Shown here: positions 6,658-8,794 of the stretch, piece by piece
Layout of the letters: each line of letters starts with the position of its first letter
Numbering within the stretch: position 1 is the stretch's first letter
Assembly: GCA_016198915.1 (NCBI GenBank)
Contig: JACQHS010000035.1
Coordinates: 1 to 8,794 of the forward strand
From: Candidatus Omnitrophota bacterium
GTDB taxonomy: Bacteria; Omnitrophota; Gorgyraeia; Aquiviventales; Aquiviventaceae
Length of the DNA: 8,794 nucleotides
Direction of reading: 5' to 3'
Position numbers and translations under genes: made by a program
Notes under the pieces: generated by a model
Told to the model about the DNA's origin: nothing
What the model saw: only the letters and a program-made list of their open reading frames with translations
Database searches by the model: none

Positions 6658-7635
6658 ATGATCACCTATCGCAAGGCTGGCGTTAACGTCAGAGGCGCGG
6701 ACGCGTGGCTGGCGCGCATGCGCACGCAGATTCGATCGACCCGTCGCCCGGAGGTGTTAGACGATCTGGGCGCCTTCGGCGGACTGTTTCGGCTGCCGGT
6801 AGGACGGTTTCGCGATCCGGTGCTCGTGGCCTCGACGGACGGGGTGGGGACGAAACTGGCGCTCGCCAACAGCGCCGCCGATTACGAAACGATCGGCCTG
6901 GATGCCGTCGCGATGAACGTCAATGACATCCTCGTCTACGGAGCCCAGCCGTTATTTTTCTTGGACTACCTTGCCGTGGGCCGGCTGCGGCCAGCACTCA
7001 TGAGCCCGCTGCTGCGCGGCATCGTGCGGGGCTGCCGCCAAAGCGGCTGCGCCCTGCTCGGCGGCGAGACGGCGGAGATGCCCGGGGTGTACCGCAATGG
7101 CGACTACGATGTCGCCGGCTTCTGCGTGGGGATCGTCGAGCGCGGAACCCTCATCGACGGCTCTCGGGTGCGCCCGGGGGATGTCATCGTGGGGCTGGCG
7201 TCGTCCGGGATCCACGCCAACGGCTTCTCGCTGGTGCGCCGGGTGTTGTCGAACACGGACCTCGCGCGGCTGCATCGGCAGCTGCTGGTGCCGACGCGGA
7301 TTTACGTGCGCCCGGTGCTGGAGGCGCTGCGGCGCGTGCCGGTCCGTGCGATGGTGCATATCACCGGCGGCGGCCTCGCGCGCCGGCTGCCGGCTCTCGT
7401 CGCGCGCCGACCGGGGCTGCGCGCCCGCGTGGTGGCGGGCACGTGGCCGATCCCGCGCATTTTCCGCGCGCTGGAGCGTGCCGGGGTGTCCGCGCGCGAG
7501 ATGCCCGCCACGTTCAATATGGGCATTGGAATGGCGATGGTGTGCTCCGCAGCGAGCGTGCCGCGGCTGGTGGGGATGCTGCGCCGCCGCGGGATTGCGG
7601 CCTGGCGGATTGGGACCATCGAGCAGAGGAGTTGA
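6658..7635 (+). CDS. purM: AIR synthetase (phosphoribosylformylglycinamidine cyclo-ligase)
   Basis: ATP-dependent ring closure of FGAM to AIR, the step after PurL, a member of the same PurM/PurL fold superfamily. The 325 residues are slightly short of the usual 340 or so. Motifs: YRKAGVN at the N-terminus, STDGVGTKLALA (Ser59 to about residue 70) in the nucleotide site, MNVNDILVYGAQPLFFLDY, GGETAEMPGVY, SGIHANGFSLVRR, HITGGG (His234 onward) and TFNMGIGMA. The ATG at 6658, 1 nt after the purF TAA, gives the family-typical N-terminus. An in-frame ATG at 6634 would add eight residues overlapping purF and is less likely. The region around residues 205-270 is rich in Arg and Ala, and the last 30 residues are compact, which accounts for the short length. 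No frame problem was seen. Confidence 0.96.
   Translation: MITYRKAGVNVRGADAWLARMRTQIRSTRRPEVLDDLGAFGGLFRLPVGRFRDPVLVASTDGVGTKLALANSAADYETIGLDAVAMNVNDILVYGAQPLFFLDYLAVGRLRPALMSPLLRGIVRGCRQSGCALLGGETAEMPGVYRNGDYDVAGFCVGIVERGTLIDGSRVRPGDVIVGLASSGIHANGFSLVRRVLSNTDLARLHRQLLVPTRIYVRPVLEALRRVPVRAMVHITGGGLARRLPALVARRPGLRARVVAGTWPIPRIFRALERAGVSAREMPATFNMGIGMAMVCSAASVPRLVGMLRRRGIAAWRIGTIEQRS
7626..7631 (+). promoter_or_regulatory. Shine-Dalgarno site of purD
   Basis: GAGGAG lies 5 nt before the ATG at 7637, across the end of purM. It is the strongest ribosome binding site in the window and supports this purD start. Confidence 0.7.
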
Positions 7636-7636
7636 G

Positions 7637-8794
7637 ATGCGAGTCCTGGTGGTGGGATCCGGGGGACGGGAGCACGCGCTGGTGTGGAAGCTGGCCCAGT
7701 CGCCGGAGATCACGAAGCTGTTTTGCGCCCCGGGCAACGGCGGCATCGGTGAAGCGGCCGAGCTCGTCGATGTCGGGGCCGAAGACGTCGAGGCGCTGAC
7801 CGAGTTTGCCGAGAGCAAGGATATTGATCTCACCATCGTCGGCCCGGAGGCCGCGCTGGCCAAGGGCATCGTGGATGCGTTCGAGAAGCGGGGCTTGAGG
7901 ATCTTCGGTCCCGGCAAAGCCGCCGCGCGCCTGGAATCGAGCAAAGCGTTCGCCAAAAACCTCATGAAGAAGTACCGCATTCCGACGGGATCGTTCGCCG
8001 TCTTCGATGACCCGCAGGCGGCGCGCGCCTACGTCCGCCAGCTGGGTGCGCCCATCGTCGTGAAGGCCGACGGCCTCTGCGGCGGCAAGGGCACGATCGT
8101 CGCGCAGACGCTCAGCGAGGCGCTCGGGGCGATTGATCTGCTGATGGAAGACCGGATTTTCCGCCAGGCGGGCGAGCGGGTCGTCATCGAGGAGCGTCTC
8201 GTGGGGGAGGAGGCGTCGTTCATTGTGGTCACCGACGGCATCACCGCCCTGCCCCTCGTCCCATCCCAGGACCACAAACGGCTCCACGACGGGGACAAAG
8301 GCCCCAACACCGGCGGCATGGGCGCTTACGCGCCGGCCCCGGTCATCGATGCCGCGCTCAGCGCCCAGGTGATGGACGCCATCATCCAGCCCACCCTGCG
8401 GGGCATGGTGAGCGAGGGGCTCAGCTTCAAGGGAGTCCTCTACGCCGGGCTAATGCTCACCAGCGACGGTCCGAAGGTGCTCGAGTACAACGTCCGCTTC
8501 GGCGATCCGGAGATCCAGGCGATTCTGCCGCTCCTCAAAAGCGATCTCGTGCCGATCCTGGATGACGCGGTGGAAGGGCGGCTGTCCACCACGACGTGCG
8601 AGTGGAGTGCTATGCACTGCGCGTGTGTCGTTCTGGTGTCGAGCGGCTATCCGGGCGATTTCCGGATCGGCAAGGAGATCCAAGGCCTCGAGCGGCTGGC
8701 GAACCGCGAGGATCTGTTCGTGTTTCACGCCGGCACGAAGAAGGACCGCGACCGGTTTCTGACATGGGGCGGGCGCGTGCTCAACGTGGTCGGA
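7637..8794 (+). CDS. purD: GAR synthetase (phosphoribosylamine-glycine ligase), 3' end off window
   Basis: ATP-grasp ligase joining glycine to phosphoribosylamine to form GAR, directly after PurF in the pathway. The unstable PurF product makes close co-expression plausible. The frame is open for 386 codons to the last base, so about 35-45 C-terminal residues are missing. Visible motifs are the N-terminal glycine-rich VVGSGGREHAL (residues 5-15), CAPGNGG, VGPEAAL, then VVKADGLCGGKGTIVA in the ATP-grasp domain. The GARS signature follows: QDHKRLHDGD (from residue 211) and GPNTGGMGAYAP. RFGDPE (287-292) supplies the metal-binding end of the ATP-grasp core, with Ile where many homologues have Thr next to it. 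The C-terminal domain has GYPGDF and FHAGTKKDRDRF followed by GGRVLNVVG. It starts 1 nt after purM. Assignment is secure. Confidence 0.97.
   Translation, partial: MRVLVVGSGGREHALVWKLAQSPEITKLFCAPGNGGIGEAAELVDVGAEDVEALTEFAESKDIDLTIVGPEAALAKGIVDAFEKRGLRIFGPGKAAARLESSKAFAKNLMKKYRIPTGSFAVFDDPQAARAYVRQLGAPIVVKADGLCGGKGTIVAQTLSEALGAIDLLMEDRIFRQAGERVVIEERLVGEEASFIVVTDGITALPLVPSQDHKRLHDGDKGPNTGGMGAYAPAPVIDAALSAQVMDAIIQPTLRGMVSEGLSFKGVLYAGLMLTSDGPKVLEYNVRFGDPEIQAILPLLKSDLVPILDDAVEGRLSTTTCEWSAMHCACVVLVSSGYPGDFRIGKEIQGLERLANREDLFVFHAGTKKDRDRFLTWGGRVLNVVG

Noticed and set aside
6952..7980. Long reverse-strand open frame (342 codons) opposite purM/purD
   Set aside because: It spans two well-supported forward genes, has low-complexity Arg/Ala/Pro/Ser composition and no recognisable motif; it is a GC-rich shadow. 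The same applies to 1996-2886 and 7514-8287 on the reverse strand.

Overview
This window is a densely packed, all-forward-strand purine (IMP) biosynthesis operon from a GC-rich bacterium. The order is purB (3' part only), a small PEGA-domain lipoprotein gene, purC, purS, purQ, purL, purF, purM and purD (5' part only). No RNA genes, CRISPR arrays, transposase genes, promoters or convincing terminators were seen. No stretch of 300 bases lacks a gene.

The organism cannot be named from the sequence alone. FGAM synthetase is split into PurS, PurQ and a short PurL, and PurF has a propeptide and four Fe-S cysteines. Both are the Bacillus-type arrangement rather than the fused, cluster-free enterobacterial one. 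The lipoprotein, with a PEGA domain followed by a P-x-D-x-x-x-E ... R-D-x-R-x-x-x-Y-x-L-x-P tail, resembles proteins I associate with Planctomycetes, Omnitrophota and other PVC-like or candidate phyla. That is a weak, memory-based lineage hint.

The genes are almost certainly co-transcribed and translationally coupled. Junctions are a 4-bp ATGA overlap (purB/lipoprotein), a 14-bp overlap (lipoprotein/purC), a 4-bp ATGA overlap (purC/purS), a 3-nt gap (purS/purQ), an 8-bp overlap (purQ/purL), a 16-bp overlap (purL/purF), a 1-nt gap (purF/purM) and a 1-nt gap (purM/purD). Together the products cover PRPP to phosphoribosylamine (PurF), to GAR (PurD), FGAR to FGAM (PurS/Q/L), FGAM to AIR (PurM), CAIR to SAICAR (PurC) and SAICAR to AICAR (PurB). 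The GAR transformylase, AIR carboxylase and PurH steps are not in the window.

The unusual part is a pair of 73-74 nt AT-richer cassettes built from 7-bp units, both lying inside coding sequence (879-951 and 4935-5008). They share an identical 21-nt left end and the same plan: about four units, a short spacer, then about four further units. The first sits in the signal-peptide n-region of the lipoprotein and is a near-perfect palindrome. The second sits in a variable loop of PurL, and the purL reading frame changes across it. The conserved PurL C-terminus continues in the -1 frame, and one extra 7-bp unit (or one extra base) would restore it. Whether this is sequence error, unit-number slippage or true gene inactivation cannot be decided here. 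The rest of the operon looks ordinary and intact.
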